Shown one piece after another: positions 1-9,969 of a stretch of 64,000 nt of DNA. The translations under genes were made by a program, and so were the position numbers. The notes beneath the pieces are model-generated. The model was not told where the DNA came from, searched no databases, and worked only from the letters and a program-made list of their open reading frames with translations. Position 1 is the stretch's first letter. Every line of letters begins with the position of its first letter. Origin of the DNA: Aplectana chamaeleonis (taxonomy: Eukaryota > Nematoda > Chromadorea > Rhabditida > Cosmocercidae); NCBI GenBank assembly GCA_029168955.1, contig JAPDOI010001150.1, forward strand, positions 1-64,000, in the 5' to 3' direction.

Positions 1-170
1 TCCACCACCATGAATATGTTCATCCAACCGGAGAACTAGTCCATTTTATAGATTAATGTCTCAAGAATACGGCGTTTCTCGGCTTTCTTCGTAATTTTGG
101 TATTACTTGGAGGCCAACGCATTGTTTTATGTGGAAAACTCGGATACCGAAATCATCGTGAACACTGCCG
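1..170. mobile_element. Right end of a TTAA-type MITE (family B), cut by window edge
   Basis: The sequence matches the right half of the full copies at 4703-5189 and 33111-33591, including the stretch about tccaaccggagaactagtcc and the terminus atcgtgaacactgcc. It is followed by TTGA (171-174), a variant of the usual TTAA target. Non-coding and non-autonomous; the left half is outside the window. Confidence 0.6.
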
Positions 171-426
171 TTGACTGGGAGTTATTTAGGGCGCTAAACG
201 CGATTCTGAAGTCTGTTTGTTGCCAGACTTGAGACTGCTAAAGATCACGGTAGGCATAATCCTTTTTGACTTGCATAAACTACCTTTATATAAAAATTGA
301 CCTCAAATTCGTGTTCACTGTCCCAAATAAGAGAAATTTCAAGTCAACTCTGAGAGCTCGATCAAGCCATACTCTTCTCCCCTATACATACCTCAATCCT
401 GGTATAAACCTTCACAAGGTATGTTT

Positions 427-1140
427 TTAAAAACCTCGAAGTGTTAGAAAAGAATGAGTCGGTAGCAAACGCCAAGTACCACCCAGCGAGAGAGCGCTGT
501 ATGGTGTTATGTTCTTGCAAACGACAAAAAAAGGAACGGGTTCAAAGCTCAGTCTGCACCACCTTGACATATAAAAGGGACTGAGTAATCTGTGCAGGCA
601 GTCTTCATTTTCTGTCTCCGATTGCTTAATTTTGCCCTTATAATTCTCCTCTAGTTCAGTAGAGAGCAAGCAAGAACCCTTTGCACAAGAAAGACGGCAC
701 TCCAAAGAACCATTGCTAGTATATTCCACGTTCAATTTTCGATAAATCTTGGCATTGTGGATAGTCGTTGAGAGAATTTCTTGAGCAGTACACCAAGATA
801 GCATAGATTTTAATCGGCTAACGTTTCGGAGCCTTCGCCTTCGTCGGAGTTTTTAGTAAGCAGACTACAGTCTGCCGGACACCCTCAGTTGGAGTCAGAT
901 GGCGGGACAATGCGAGTGGTAATCGAGGGAACCCAAAACGCATGTAGTGAGTAACGGAAGGGTTTGCAGGTATCCCCCTAGGATAGAGGGCTTTAAGAAA
1001 GCCCGCGGCGCTCTTCTGAAAGATGAAAAAAGATTGACACTTTGCACAGACGGCTCAATGTTCGGGAAAAGAATCCCACTGATTCTGTTTATACTGTTGT
1101 TATATTGTAATAAAATGTTTGCCAACTGGCGTATATCCTG
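427..1140 (-). mobile_element. Possible Penelope-like element remnant
   Basis: On the minus strand, 870-800 reads CTCCGACGAAGGCGAAGG and then CTCCGAAACGTTAGCCG. This hairpin plus GAAACGTTAGCC motif is what I associate with the LTR-like repeats of Penelope-like elements. A 125-residue open frame follows (804-427, six cysteines, no domain recognised), and a 114-residue frame precedes it (1239-895). I cannot see a reverse transcriptase or GIY-YIG motif, so the assignment rests on the LTR-like motif only. The 125-residue frame could instead be an unrelated cysteine-rich exon. Confidence 0.3.
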
Positions 1141-1194
1141 ACAAATGTGGCATTCTGGTAAACTGTACATAGCAGCATAGCGCCTACGGAATAA

Positions 1195-1321
1195 ATTTAG
1201 TCTGGATGAATAAACGGGGCTGCGGCGGTGGATCGCCATGTGCGCGAATCGAAACCGCGTAAAGCAAGCTATGCCGCCAACACCGCACCGCGAGCCGCCC
1301 GGTCCATGCGCCAGACTAAAT
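1195..1321. repeat. Small inverted-terminus repeat, copy 1 (family G)
   Basis: Starts ATTTAGTCTGG and ends CCAGACTAAAT, an 11-bp terminal inverted repeat. The interior (tggatcgccatgtgcgcg, then atgccgccaacaccgcaccg) recurs with divergence at 1616-1748. It is probably a 130-bp MITE of unknown superfamily. Confidence 0.5.
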
Positions 1322-1615
1322 CGAATACGGAAACCACGCGCACCTTTTTCAGGGCTGAGCGATGATCAGCTTCTCCCGCGATGACTTCTCCGGCTATCTC
1401 GCCCATCTGAAATCCAGAATGAAATCTTAAAATTATCCATTTTCGTTGGTCTTTAAAAACAAATGTTTATAAAGTTTACGTGTCAATCTTTATGAATTCC
1501 CTTGAAATTTCTGATTCGAGCTGATTAAGCTGCATTCCGAACTGCATCATTTTGAGCTTCTGCCGGGATGCATATAATTGATAATCTTCTGTAAGAAAAG
1601 AGAGCCCCGTATATA

Positions 1616-1748
1616 ATTTAGTCAAGCGAACGGATTTGAGCTGCGACGATAGATCGCCGCGCGCAACCAAAGCCCTGTTGGCTGGTGATGCCGCCAACGC
1701 CCCACGGCCAGCTGTACGATCGCGCCTTTTCCATGCACTGGACTAAAT
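1616..1748. repeat. Small inverted-terminus repeat, copy 2 (family G)
   Basis: A diverged direct copy of 1195-1321, running from ATTTAGTC to GACTAAAT with the shared core atgccgccaacgcccca. No coding content. Confidence 0.5.
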
Positions 1749-1944
1749 CGGATAAGCAGACCAATATGACCTTTCTCTGGAAACTTGTGCAGGGCGGTGT
1801 AGGCGCAGGAACTTTCAGTCATGTAGAAAGGCGTCCACGATCTCTACTTTAACTCATCACCGACTGCTCTGCTTCCTACTCCACCCGGCTCAAAAATGGT
1901 GGAGAGAGGCATCAATTTTACCTAATAGTTGTAAGTGAAAAATG

Positions 1945-2111
1945 TCAAACCATAGCGATTTCTTCGTTATCCATGCCATCTTCAGGTTTGAATTTCCCCA
2001 TGACACGCTTTAGGGCAAGGATATCGCTCTTTTCAAGGCCGATGACTGATCCGTACATTTCCATATAGTCATCTGCAAAGTATGATTCGTGATTTTTGTC
2101 ATCTCTAGCTG
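1945..2111 (-). CDS. Terminal coding exon of an unidentified gene
   Basis: Minus-strand open frame of about 55 codons. It starts at a CTCTCAG acceptor (2112) and ends at TGA (1945-1947). The product is acidic and hydrophilic, with YFADDYMEMYGSVIGLEKSD near its middle and EDGMDNEEIAMV at the C-terminus. It lacks the look of repeat-derived frames and has a proper 3' splice site; a second AG three bases downstream makes this a NAGNAG acceptor. I do not recognise the family. Upstream exons should lie above 2.1 kb on the same strand but are not evident among the repeats there. It could be the last exon of a gene whose other exons were displaced by insertions. Confidence 0.45.
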
Positions 2112-2297
2112 CTGAGAGCAAAGGTTTGCGACTGGTTACGTTCCCGTTTTCCGTAATTTTCCTAAAAATTCAGCATATTTGAAGAAAGTGTATCTGGTCA
2201 ACACAAAAAGAAAAAGTGGCAAGCTGGAGTAAAACTGGCAGGAACAAGTGAGACCGGCTAGTTACTGGGTGTACGCCCCCCCCCAATTAACACTTAT

Positions 2298-2735
2298 AGG
2301 CAGTGTCCACGATAAAAAATCGTTTTCGAGTTTCCACAAGAAAACGAAGTTTTAGAGTATGACTGTTTCATCAGTGAAGAAAGAACCATGAAAAACGCTG
2401 CGAAACATCCAAAATTAGCTCTTCTTCTTGAAAGCCAAATTTCAACGGTGGATCAGCGTTGCGCGGGCATGGGCCTGAAGTAGACAGTGTGCAAATGCGC
2501 CCCAATGCTGTAAAACTCAGCCACGCCTGCGCTCCAACAAGTTAATGTAGAAGCGGACCAGACTGTTCCTCGGAGAACTCGACCGCGAGAGGAAGGGCTA
2601 GCTTGAGCGAACTTCGGAGCCGTATGGAGCTCTTTGGGGCTCGTTTTCGTTCGTTCTTTCGACCCCAGTGCTCCAATGAGACCCTAGAATTTCGATTTCC
2701 GGCCAAAAACCGAGGATATTTAACGATATTTGAGA
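2298..2735. mobile_element. TTAA-type MITE family B, right end interrupted
   Basis: The left terminus aggcagtgtccacgataa is intact, preceded by TTAT. The right part (2604-2728) matches the right half of the short copy at 14104-14430 (cttcggagcc...ggctcgttttcgttcgtt). The right terminus is missing; a degenerate family C palindrome follows directly. Confidence 0.5.
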
Positions 2736-3253
2736 AAACATGCCTCGCACTCCCGTATTTTCACACCCCTTCGAGGAACAGAATGAAAAGGTAAACCTGA
2801 GAAAACATGCGATAGCTCAGAGTGATAGCACTATCAAATCGGAGTGCATGAGAGAAACAGCTTGTTTTACTTGATTATAGCATGTCCACAGAACTATTAA
2901 CTCTCGTCCTTTTTCGAGAATGCCGCTCTACTTCGGCAGACTTTTTGAAATGGAGGATTTCCACGGTGAAAAAAACATTTTATTCTCAGGTGAATCAAGC
3001 TGTTTCTCTCATGCACTCCCATTTGCTATCACTCTAAGCTATCACATGTATTTTTAGGCTTAACTTTTGATTTTGTTCCTTGAAGGGATGTGAAAATACG
3101 GGCGTGCGAGGCATGATTGCTCGAATACCGTCAAATATTGTCATCCTGGATGGTTTTCGTTGGCCTCAAAAGTCACTGACTACATGGTAGGTGCCGTGGG
3201 GGCCTATTGATGCTGGGTTATCTCGACCATGTTTGTGAGCGCGTATGCTGCCT
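2736..3253. mobile_element. Degenerate family C palindromic MITE, left end lost
   Basis: This copy parallels the intact 652-bp palindrome at 50239-50890. Arms around cccgtattttcacacccctt (2752) and gggatgtgaaaatacgggcg (3086) face each other across a centre near 2900. The right terminus ...gcgtatgctgcct is followed by TTAA (3254-3257). The left terminus is absent. Confidence 0.6.
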
Positions 3254-3362
3254 TTAATGGACCGCGTGTCCACACTGCGCACCCACGCCAAAAACTCGAC
3301 TTTTTCGTTTCACTTCAAGAAAAACGGCTTCTTCTAATTATTGTTTTTATAAATCTGCTTAA

Positions 3363-3847
3363 AGGCAGTGTCCACGATAAAAACCATGTCTGATTTTTTG
3401 GTGGAGATCGTCCGCTGCGGAGCCTAGCGCAGCTCTAACGTTGAAAAAACTAAGAAAAATGAGCTTGGAACGGTCCCCAACGGCCCCAAAGTTGAACACC
3501 CGTCAGCTCGTCACACCCAGATGCACTTTCCACGCCCACCGACGTGAACAAATGAATGCTCGAGATTGTGAGATGAGCGATGAATTCTGATCAATAGCCC
3601 TGTTCTTCCTTCATTCTCAACTTTCCTTTACTCAGGTCAGCTCTTCGCATACATCGGCTGCAAAAGCGGGAAGTTACAAGCCTCCGACAACTCGTCCATC
3701 ATGTTTCCTTAGCTCAACCTTTGAGGGACCATAACTCCATTTCCGAAAGGTATTGTACGATTGCAGAGACATCATAGGAATCAGCATGGAGCCGTTTTCA
3801 AGACAGACGGAAAAACAGAAAAACGATTACCATCGTGAACACTGCCT
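3363..3847. mobile_element. TTAA-type MITE, family B
   Basis: A complete copy: terminal inverted repeat aggcagtgtccacgataa / atcgtgaacactgcct, flanked by TTAA on both sides (3359-3362 and 3848-3851). The interior has the shared segments acatcggctgcaaaagcggg and agagacatcataggaatcag. No transposase frame. Confidence 0.75.
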
Positions 3848-3885
3848 TTAATACAACTTCCATAACTGGTATGCAGATATTAGGC

Positions 3886-4035
3886 GCCATATACAGGCTA
3901 TAAAATGGCGAAATTCACTTGGTTCATACGCGTGCTGGCGGAAGTTAGAGACAGTGAGAGAACGTAGGGCCGACGGAGGCCGAGGCGTCGCGCGCGCCGC
4001 TCGCTCCTCGAACGATGTGAATAACGACGTTTTGT
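3886..4035. repeat. Interspersed GC-rich repeat (family M), copy 1
   Basis: Contains tataaaatggcgaaattcac, then acgcgtgctggcggaag and gaggcgtcgcgcgcgccgct. The same string of blocks recurs at 63877-64000, and partly at 31001-31085. The element type is unclear. Confidence 0.5.
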
Positions 4036-4043
4036 AGAGGGTA

Positions 4044-4290
4044 TGGTGCTCATCTGGGCCAAATTCCGGTCCGCCATTGCGCCTCGACACGCTTCAACCG
4101 CAGCAGCTCCCGATCTGCTAACTCTAGGTGGGTTTTGGAAACTGGAAACTAAGAAATATTGGAGAAAATTGTATGAAAAAGCCACATCGAGTCGGCTTTG
4201 GCGCTGGAAACCTGACTGCCTCGAGCGCGTGCGGCCGCAAAGCGTGTCGAGCCGCAATTGCGGACCGGAATTCGGCCCAGATAAGCACAG
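4044..4290. mobile_element. Mariner-type MITE (family F), copy 1
   Basis: Terminal inverted repeats of about 45 bp run inward from tggtgctcatctgggccaaa and from the right end ggcccagataagcacag, sharing the block ttccggtccgc. TA flanks both ends (4042-4043 and 4291-4292), as for Tc1/mariner derivatives. An inverted copy lies at 26430-26708. No coding capacity. Confidence 0.7.
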
Positions 4291-4407
4291 TATGTAACTG
4301 CCACGACGCGATCGCCTGAGCTGTTCGCAGCTAGGCGATTATCTCTGGACACGACTGTACATTTTATGTTTTAAATGGCATGACTAATTCGATTTTTTGA
4401 TGTCAAG

Positions 4408-5367
4408 GATTGCCGATATTGTATCATTGGGTTATACTCGACGGGGATGTGGATCCAGAATGGGTTGAGAACATAAACTCGGTCCTCGATGACAACAAAC
4501 TGCGTCTTCAGATACCCCAAGAGTGAGTGAACATCATATAATGAGTCAAAGGTCAAGATGAATGGTTCCTATTCAGAGTCGTATCACTTTCGACGCTGTC
4601 GATCTCAAGCACGCTGCCCTGGCCACGGTGTCACACTGTGGTGTGGTCTGGCTCCGTGAAGAGGTGAGGATTTTTTTAGCGAAACTCCTTGATTTTCATT
4701 AAAGGCAGCGTTCACGATAATCTTCGATTTCGAGATTAATCGCTAAATCGATTGTTTGGCCCCCGAGTAGAACTGAAATGACGAAGAAACCGAGAAAAAC
4801 GCACCAGAAGGGCACGAAATACTCAAGCATCAGCCCGCCCTTAAGCATCACCGGAACTTCGTTCCAAGTGTGACAATGAAATCTTTTGTGGACCCGTCTT
4901 TTGCTAATCTCCATTCTGTGTTGCTCCGTTCTTTCCTTCGGGCCCTAACTAATACAGTTCTGCCCAAAATATTCTTCCATTTTCGATTAGTCCCATTTTC
5001 ACCGGTGACAACCACCGTGAACATGTTCATCCAACCTGACAACTAGTCCAGGCCATAGAATAATGTCACTGAAATAAGACGAATTAATGCGTTTCCTCGC
5101 CGTTTCTTCGTGATTTTGGTAACACTTGGTTGCCAACGCATTGTTTTGAGTGGAAAACTTGGAAACGAGAATCATCGTGAACACTGCCTTTAAAAACGTG
5201 TTCACATTTCAGTTTGTTACCACGGAGATGATGCTTGAGCACTATATAAACCGTCTTCACAACGTCTCTATGGAGGTGAAACGACTATTCCCGAAGACAT
5301 AGCTCCATCAAGATCGGTTACATTTCAGAAACTGACTGCAGCAGCTCTCCAGACGCTTTTCCCCTAG
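4408..5367 (+). pseudogene. Cytoplasmic dynein heavy-chain gene fragment (AAA2 region)
   Basis: Four short exons join in frame at 4408-4522, 4579-4663, 5213-5275 and 5329-5364. The first contains [20 protein letters not shown] and the second DLKHAALATVSHCGVVW. Both closely follow the AAA2 segment of the dynein-1 heavy chain, the minus-end-directed microtubule motor. The third (VTTEMMLEHYINRLHNV) fits the next helix. A stop (5365-5367) follows about 12 residues into the fourth. The flanking P-loop and AAA3 regions are absent on either side, so this is about 95 residues out of a protein of more than 4000. It is most likely a duplicated and decayed gene fragment. The third intron is almost entirely a family B MITE (4703-5189). 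Homology is confident; the pseudogene status is inferred from isolation and the early stop. Confidence 0.65.
4703..5189. mobile_element. TTAA-type MITE, family B, inside dynein-fragment intron
   Basis: A complete 487-bp copy beginning aggcagcgttcacgataatc and ending atcatcgtgaacactgcct, with TTAA at 4699-4702 and 5190-5193. It is very close to 33111-33591 in sequence. Confidence 0.8.
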
Positions 5368-5659
5368 GTTTAATGAAAAAAGAAACTTTTGCTACGGTAA
5401 AGTAGGTCATTGTGAGTAGCCAGATATGCCTACAAGAGACTGTGTTTGTGAATATGAACCATTGCGTAGTTGGAGTACTGTTGAATAAAGCTGCTAAAGA
5501 AACGAGTGTGGTTTCTATTATGCAGTGAGAATATGATACTGGAAATTTTTGTTTCATAAAAGGGGGTTCTGGAGGTTAAGAAATGGGGAAATGCGACCAG
5601 TCGAAGAGTAATGAATTACGGAGGGGAAATCTAGAGATCTTCGTGAAAATTCTACTTGA

Positions 5660-6215
5660 TGGCACTGTTCACGGAAAGCTCCGTTCCTGAGTTTTCACTG
5701 AAAAACATTGGTGGTAGTCCTCCGAAGCAGCACAGCGTTGAAAAAAAAAACGGATGTAAACGCATTTTCGAGGGCGAAAAACGGCTCCGAAAGATATTCC
5801 ATTCAGCAGGGTCGGCTCCTTGGGTTCAGTTGTTGCTCTCAACAGCGACACAGCTCTATCAATGTTAATGTCTCGTTCAGTAACGTGCCAGTGGTGGTCT
5901 TTATTGAAATCCACCATGATCTGTCAGCATTCAGTCTGACGAGGATTTCCGAATATTTTCGAGAACTATTTTTCAAATCATGGCGTATTTCAATAAAGAC
6001 CACCACTGATAGATCAAGACGTGGCAGTGATAGAGCTGTGTCGGTGTTGACGGCAAATAAATTGAAACCCAAGAGCAGCTGACCCTGCTGAATGGAATAT
6101 CTTTCGAAGTCGTTTTTTGCCCTCGAAAATGCGTTTACACACGTTTCTTCAACGCCGCTGTTCTTGCTTCTCTCTGAGGACTACCACCATTGTTTTTCAG
6201 TGGAAACTCGAAGAT
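5660..6215. mobile_element. Fold-back element with ~230-bp arms (family B terminus)
   Basis: The left end is TTGA then tggcactgttcacggaaagc. Arms 5690-5925 and 5985-6215 are inverted copies: agtggtggtctttattgaaa faces tttcaataaagaccaccact, and the outer parts share ggtggtagtcctc. The loop is about 60 bp. The expected right terminus is missing. No protein is encoded. Confidence 0.7.
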
Positions 6216-7238
6216 GCTGGCAAATTACCGGAAAAATCTGATAGATGTGCAAATTGACAGATTACCAAAAAATTCTGACAGATTGCACAGATTACGTGTA
6301 AAATACCATTAACAGAGGGCAAAATATTTTCGGATATCTGCCAGAATTTTCTGGCACTTTCTGAACCTGAGAATGGGACGGAGAGACACCTAATAATTAG
6401 CCCTTCTTACCTTTTTGCGCCCTTTTTTTCTTTTTTTTTCCTGGGTTCTTTTCACTTTTTTCGCAGATCTTCCTTCTCATTAGGATAACGCACACATTTT
6501 CGGTCGCGAACCCTGAATTCAATAATGACTTCTAATTTTAACTTACATTAATCGTACTGCTGCTATAAGGTTGGTATAAGTCTCCAGCAATGGAAGGTAG
6601 GACCTGGTGAGATTGCGGACTCGTCCTAACATACGTGAAGTTTGTTAGTGGTGTATGACCCTCACTTTCCCAAGAACAGCTGGAGTGATAGGTCGGTGAG
6701 TCTTTGTTTTCCACTGAGATGAATACACTCAGTGGAAGCAATGAAAACAGCGAAGGTAGAAAAATGTGAGAGTGGAAACAAAAACTCGACTAACTCAATC
6801 TCATTTATTTCTGAAAAAAAAATGAGTGATAGCGCAATCAGATTACAGTATGTCATAGGAAGAGTCCGCAACCTCACCAGGTCCTACTTCCATTGCTGTA
6901 GATCATACCTTTTTGTTCATGGTCTCGACCGCAACCACTCAACAAACAGCTTAGAAGTTCTTGGAATCAAGTTGACGCTGTGGGTGCTTGGAGTTCCATT
7001 ATATCAACTCTTCAGCCAGCTTATCTTACCCCGACAAACAAAAAGCATTTTCGCGAAACAAGTACGTAATGGCGCTTGCCTTTGGTTGATTAAGTAAAGT
7101 ATTGCAGAAACACCGAAGCCTTCGAAGGTCGGTGCGCTTTCGAGTGGGAGCAACGCGGCTTTTTCAAGCAACCGCATCAAAGATGGAAGAACATGTCTTA
7201 TGCCCCTGCCTCACGCCACCAATATCAATCCTGAGGCT
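6216..7238. repeat. Gene-poor stretch with one inverted repeat
   Basis: The only structure seen is an inverted pair. About 6577-6632 (ccagcaatggaaggtaggac) faces 6850-6903 (gtcctacttccattgctgta) around a 220-bp centre, probably a MITE. The rest holds low-complexity T-rich tracts and short open frames without recognisable features. Confidence 0.4.
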
Positions 7239-7355
7239 CGGAATATACTTCCCTGACCAGCGACAGCGACTCTGCATATCAGGAATACCGACTTTCCAGT
7301 CGATATTGATGGTAAACATTGCGTCGCGTCGCTCGTCGCTGGAAGTATGATCCCG
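7239..7355. mobile_element. Small MITE (family Q), copy 1
   Basis: Imperfect termini cggaatatacttccctgacc and ggaagtatgatcccg, with the core gtaaacattgcgtcgcgtcg. The same core and termini recur at 39475-39595, and another terminus lies near 36325. Confidence 0.5.
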
Positions 7356-7421
7356 GCTCAAGACTTCCTACTTCTTCGCCTTGTTTTATGTAGCGGGCTG
7401 CTACAGATGAAAACTACCAAC

Positions 7422-7485
7422 CTTCTTGATCTGCATACAGCATAGCAGGGACGAATAGCAGAAGAAGAAGCACAGCACAAGACAT
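7422..7485 (-). CDS. Possible first exon of a secreted peptide gene
   Basis: A minus-strand ATG (7485) opens MSCAVLLLLLFVPAMLYA, a textbook signal peptide with an AxA-like cleavage end. DQE and a splice donor (AAG then gttggt) follow at 7421. No further exon could be joined with confidence between 6.9 and 7.4 kb, so the mature product is unknown. Short secreted proteins are common in hookworms, but this could be chance hydrophobicity. Confidence 0.3.
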
Positions 7486-8943
7486 TCTTGGATCAGACGA
7501 TGTTTCTTGTGGAACGTTTTCGCATTCTTTATATGCGGATCTTCGCTGACACTTTTTAGGCGAAATATGAACATGTCTCGCTGTAAGATGAACAACGCTT
7601 GTGTAAAAGTTCACAAGCATTCCGGAAAACAGTGACCAATCCCATAAGTCACCATAAGCGTCGCATTTTGCATACAGTAGAGGGCATATAAGGAACCAGC
7701 TTTTTCCCTTTTTGGTGCACCTTCTGTGCAATTACAAAGAAGGTTTCGCAAATCTTTCCCAACAAAAATCCTCCTCTCTTTCCTAATGTGTGGTGCACTC
7801 GAAGCCTTTGACGAAATTGATCGGAGGAGCGCTTAGAAATTCCATTCCTCGTGTATCCCTACTTATCGATAGTTGCTGTATGCTTGGCCGCCAAATCGTG
7901 TTTAGTCGTTTCACTACATTTCCCAGTTTTTTCATAACTTCAGGTTATCCTGCTTCGAATCATTTTCTGAAATAGTTCGAGCCATTTAAAAAAAAATTGA
8001 CGTCTAAATTCTCGGAAATATGACATTGGCAAATCATTACTTTTGCAAACTAAACTTTTAGAAGTCTGTAATCAAAAGCAGCAGAATAACAGCACAAATG
8101 CGGGCACTAATGTGTTACCTCAATTATAAAACTGCCCACATTCTCTAACCAATCCAGCATCAGAACTGTCGGTATTGAATCTATTTTCTCATGTCTTTTT
8201 GGGAGCAGTTTGAAAAACAAATATATTTCCGATAGAAACCATATCAGTTTCACAATGCACCTAGTGAAGTACGTTTGAGCTCCATCGATTCTCTCAAAAA
8301 TTCACATTTGCTAATTTGCAGATGTGTAACCACCATACTCTACATACATTGTGCTCCAAGCATGCCAACCTTGGTGTCGAGAAAAAAACGCGTTCTGTGG
8401 CAAGTCTCACTTCATGCCACAGTTGTACAAACAGGGCAGCAAATGACCGTGAAATTTCGCGCTAAGCATATGAGAGCATGATCCCTACGTGGAACCGCTC
8501 AGAATATTCTCTTAAACTGAAAAAAAAAAACGTTTACAATGTTCTAAAAATTCTGAAAACTGTCGAAAATAAAAAACTAGCTGCTCTAGTCCCTTCAAGC
8601 CATCACCTAAAAACGTGACAGGCGACATGTGACGCCACTGAGGCTGAAATTAAGGCTTGAGCGTCTCCATGTGCAAAAAGGCATGAAAAGGCGTTTTTTG
8701 ACCACGAAAACACTAGGCGACATGTTGCAAAAAGTCCGAAAGAAATTTTGTGGGGTGTTCTTCTCCGCCCGCTAAATTGACTAGGCATCACTACTTCCGA
8801 TTAGCACCTGTGCCAGGAGATCGTAACTGACTTGTCCGAGCAGTATTTCACTCCCTACGAAGAAGTCAAAAATTAGCAGGATGTAGTACATAAGAGTCAC
8901 CCAGGAGAATGGGACTTCCGGCAATGCCAAATCCGCATGCTGC
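7486..8943. other. No recognisable gene
   Basis: AT-rich sequence with only short open frames in all phases. I see no family-level protein similarity and no clear inverted repeat. Confidence 0.4.
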
Positions 8944-8947
8944 TTAA

Positions 8948-9444
8948 AAGCAGTGTTCACGATAAAAAAATGTTTTTCGAGTTCCACTAGGAATGGGTAG
9001 TGGAGGGGCACACTGTAACGTTGATGTCGAAAGAGCGCATGAAAATGAGCCAGCTAAAGCTCCAAAAGAGCCCGAGGTTGCCATTCTTTCAGGCGCAAGG
9101 CAAACCACTAAAAGCGCAACACACGCCCACCGACGTGAACAAAATGAATGCTCGAAATGGTCAGATGAGCCATGGTTTTCCGATAAATAGCCCCGTTCTT
9201 CCACTTCATTTTCTCAACTTCTCTACTGTCTTACTCCAGGTCAACTTGGCATACATCGGCTGCAAAAGAAGGACGTTTCAAGCCTCGGACAACTGGTTCA
9301 CCATGTTTTCTTTGCTCAATTTTTCAGGAACCATAACTCCGTTCCCAGAATGTACGATTTCAGAGACATCATTGGAATCAGCATGGGGCCGTTTTCAAGA
9401 TAAGCGGGAAAACAGAAAAACGATTCTTATCGTGAACACTGCCT
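8948..9444. mobile_element. TTAA-type MITE family B, first of an adjacent pair
   Basis: Starts aagcagtgttcacgataa after TTAA (8944-8947) and ends atcgtgaacactgcct. The following TTAA (9445-9448) is shared with the next element. The long open frame that crosses this copy and the next (9000-9830) is a by-product of the repeats. Confidence 0.75.
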
Positions 9445-9448
9445 TTAA

Positions 9449-9965
9449 AGGCACTGTTCACGATACACTCCGATCCTTTCATGACCAAAACGCTTCTCGT
9501 GGCTCTCGCAAAAGCAGAACAGCGTTGAAGAAACGGACGAAAAGCTACCCAGGAGCTGCAAAACGGCTAAGAAAAATAGAGCAAACTCCGCCGCTTTGGG
9601 AAAGGGGCCGGTCCCTTTGCGCCCCTCGACTTGAAACAAAGGAACACTCCCGAGATCGTGAGATGAGCGATGGTTTTCAATCAAAAGCCCTGTCCTTTCC
9701 TTCCAGTCTCAACTTCTCTCTTTACTCCAGGTCAGCGCATCGCATACATTATGGCTGCAAACGACGGAAGTTACAAGCCTTCCGGACAACCTCGTCCGAC
9801 CCTAGCTTCCCTAAGCTCAATTTCTTTTGATGGACCACAACTCCGTTCCCAGAAGGTCTTGTACAATCTCCAGCAGAGACATTATGTGGAATCAGAATGG
9901 GACGGTTTTTCAAGATAGAATTGAAAAGACAGAGAAGGAGGGATTTTTATCATGTAACACTGCCT
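9449..9965. mobile_element. TTAA-type MITE family B, second of an adjacent pair
   Basis: Begins aggcactgttcacgatacac immediately after the shared TTAA and ends catgtaacactgcct, with TTAA at 9966-9969. It carries the family segment tacattatggctgcaaacga. Confidence 0.7.
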
Positions 9966-9969
9966 TTAA

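Noticed and set aside
9000..9830. 276-codon plus-strand open frame
   Set aside because: It runs straight through two adjacent family B MITEs and their shared TTAA, and homologous copies elsewhere are not open, so it is not a gene.
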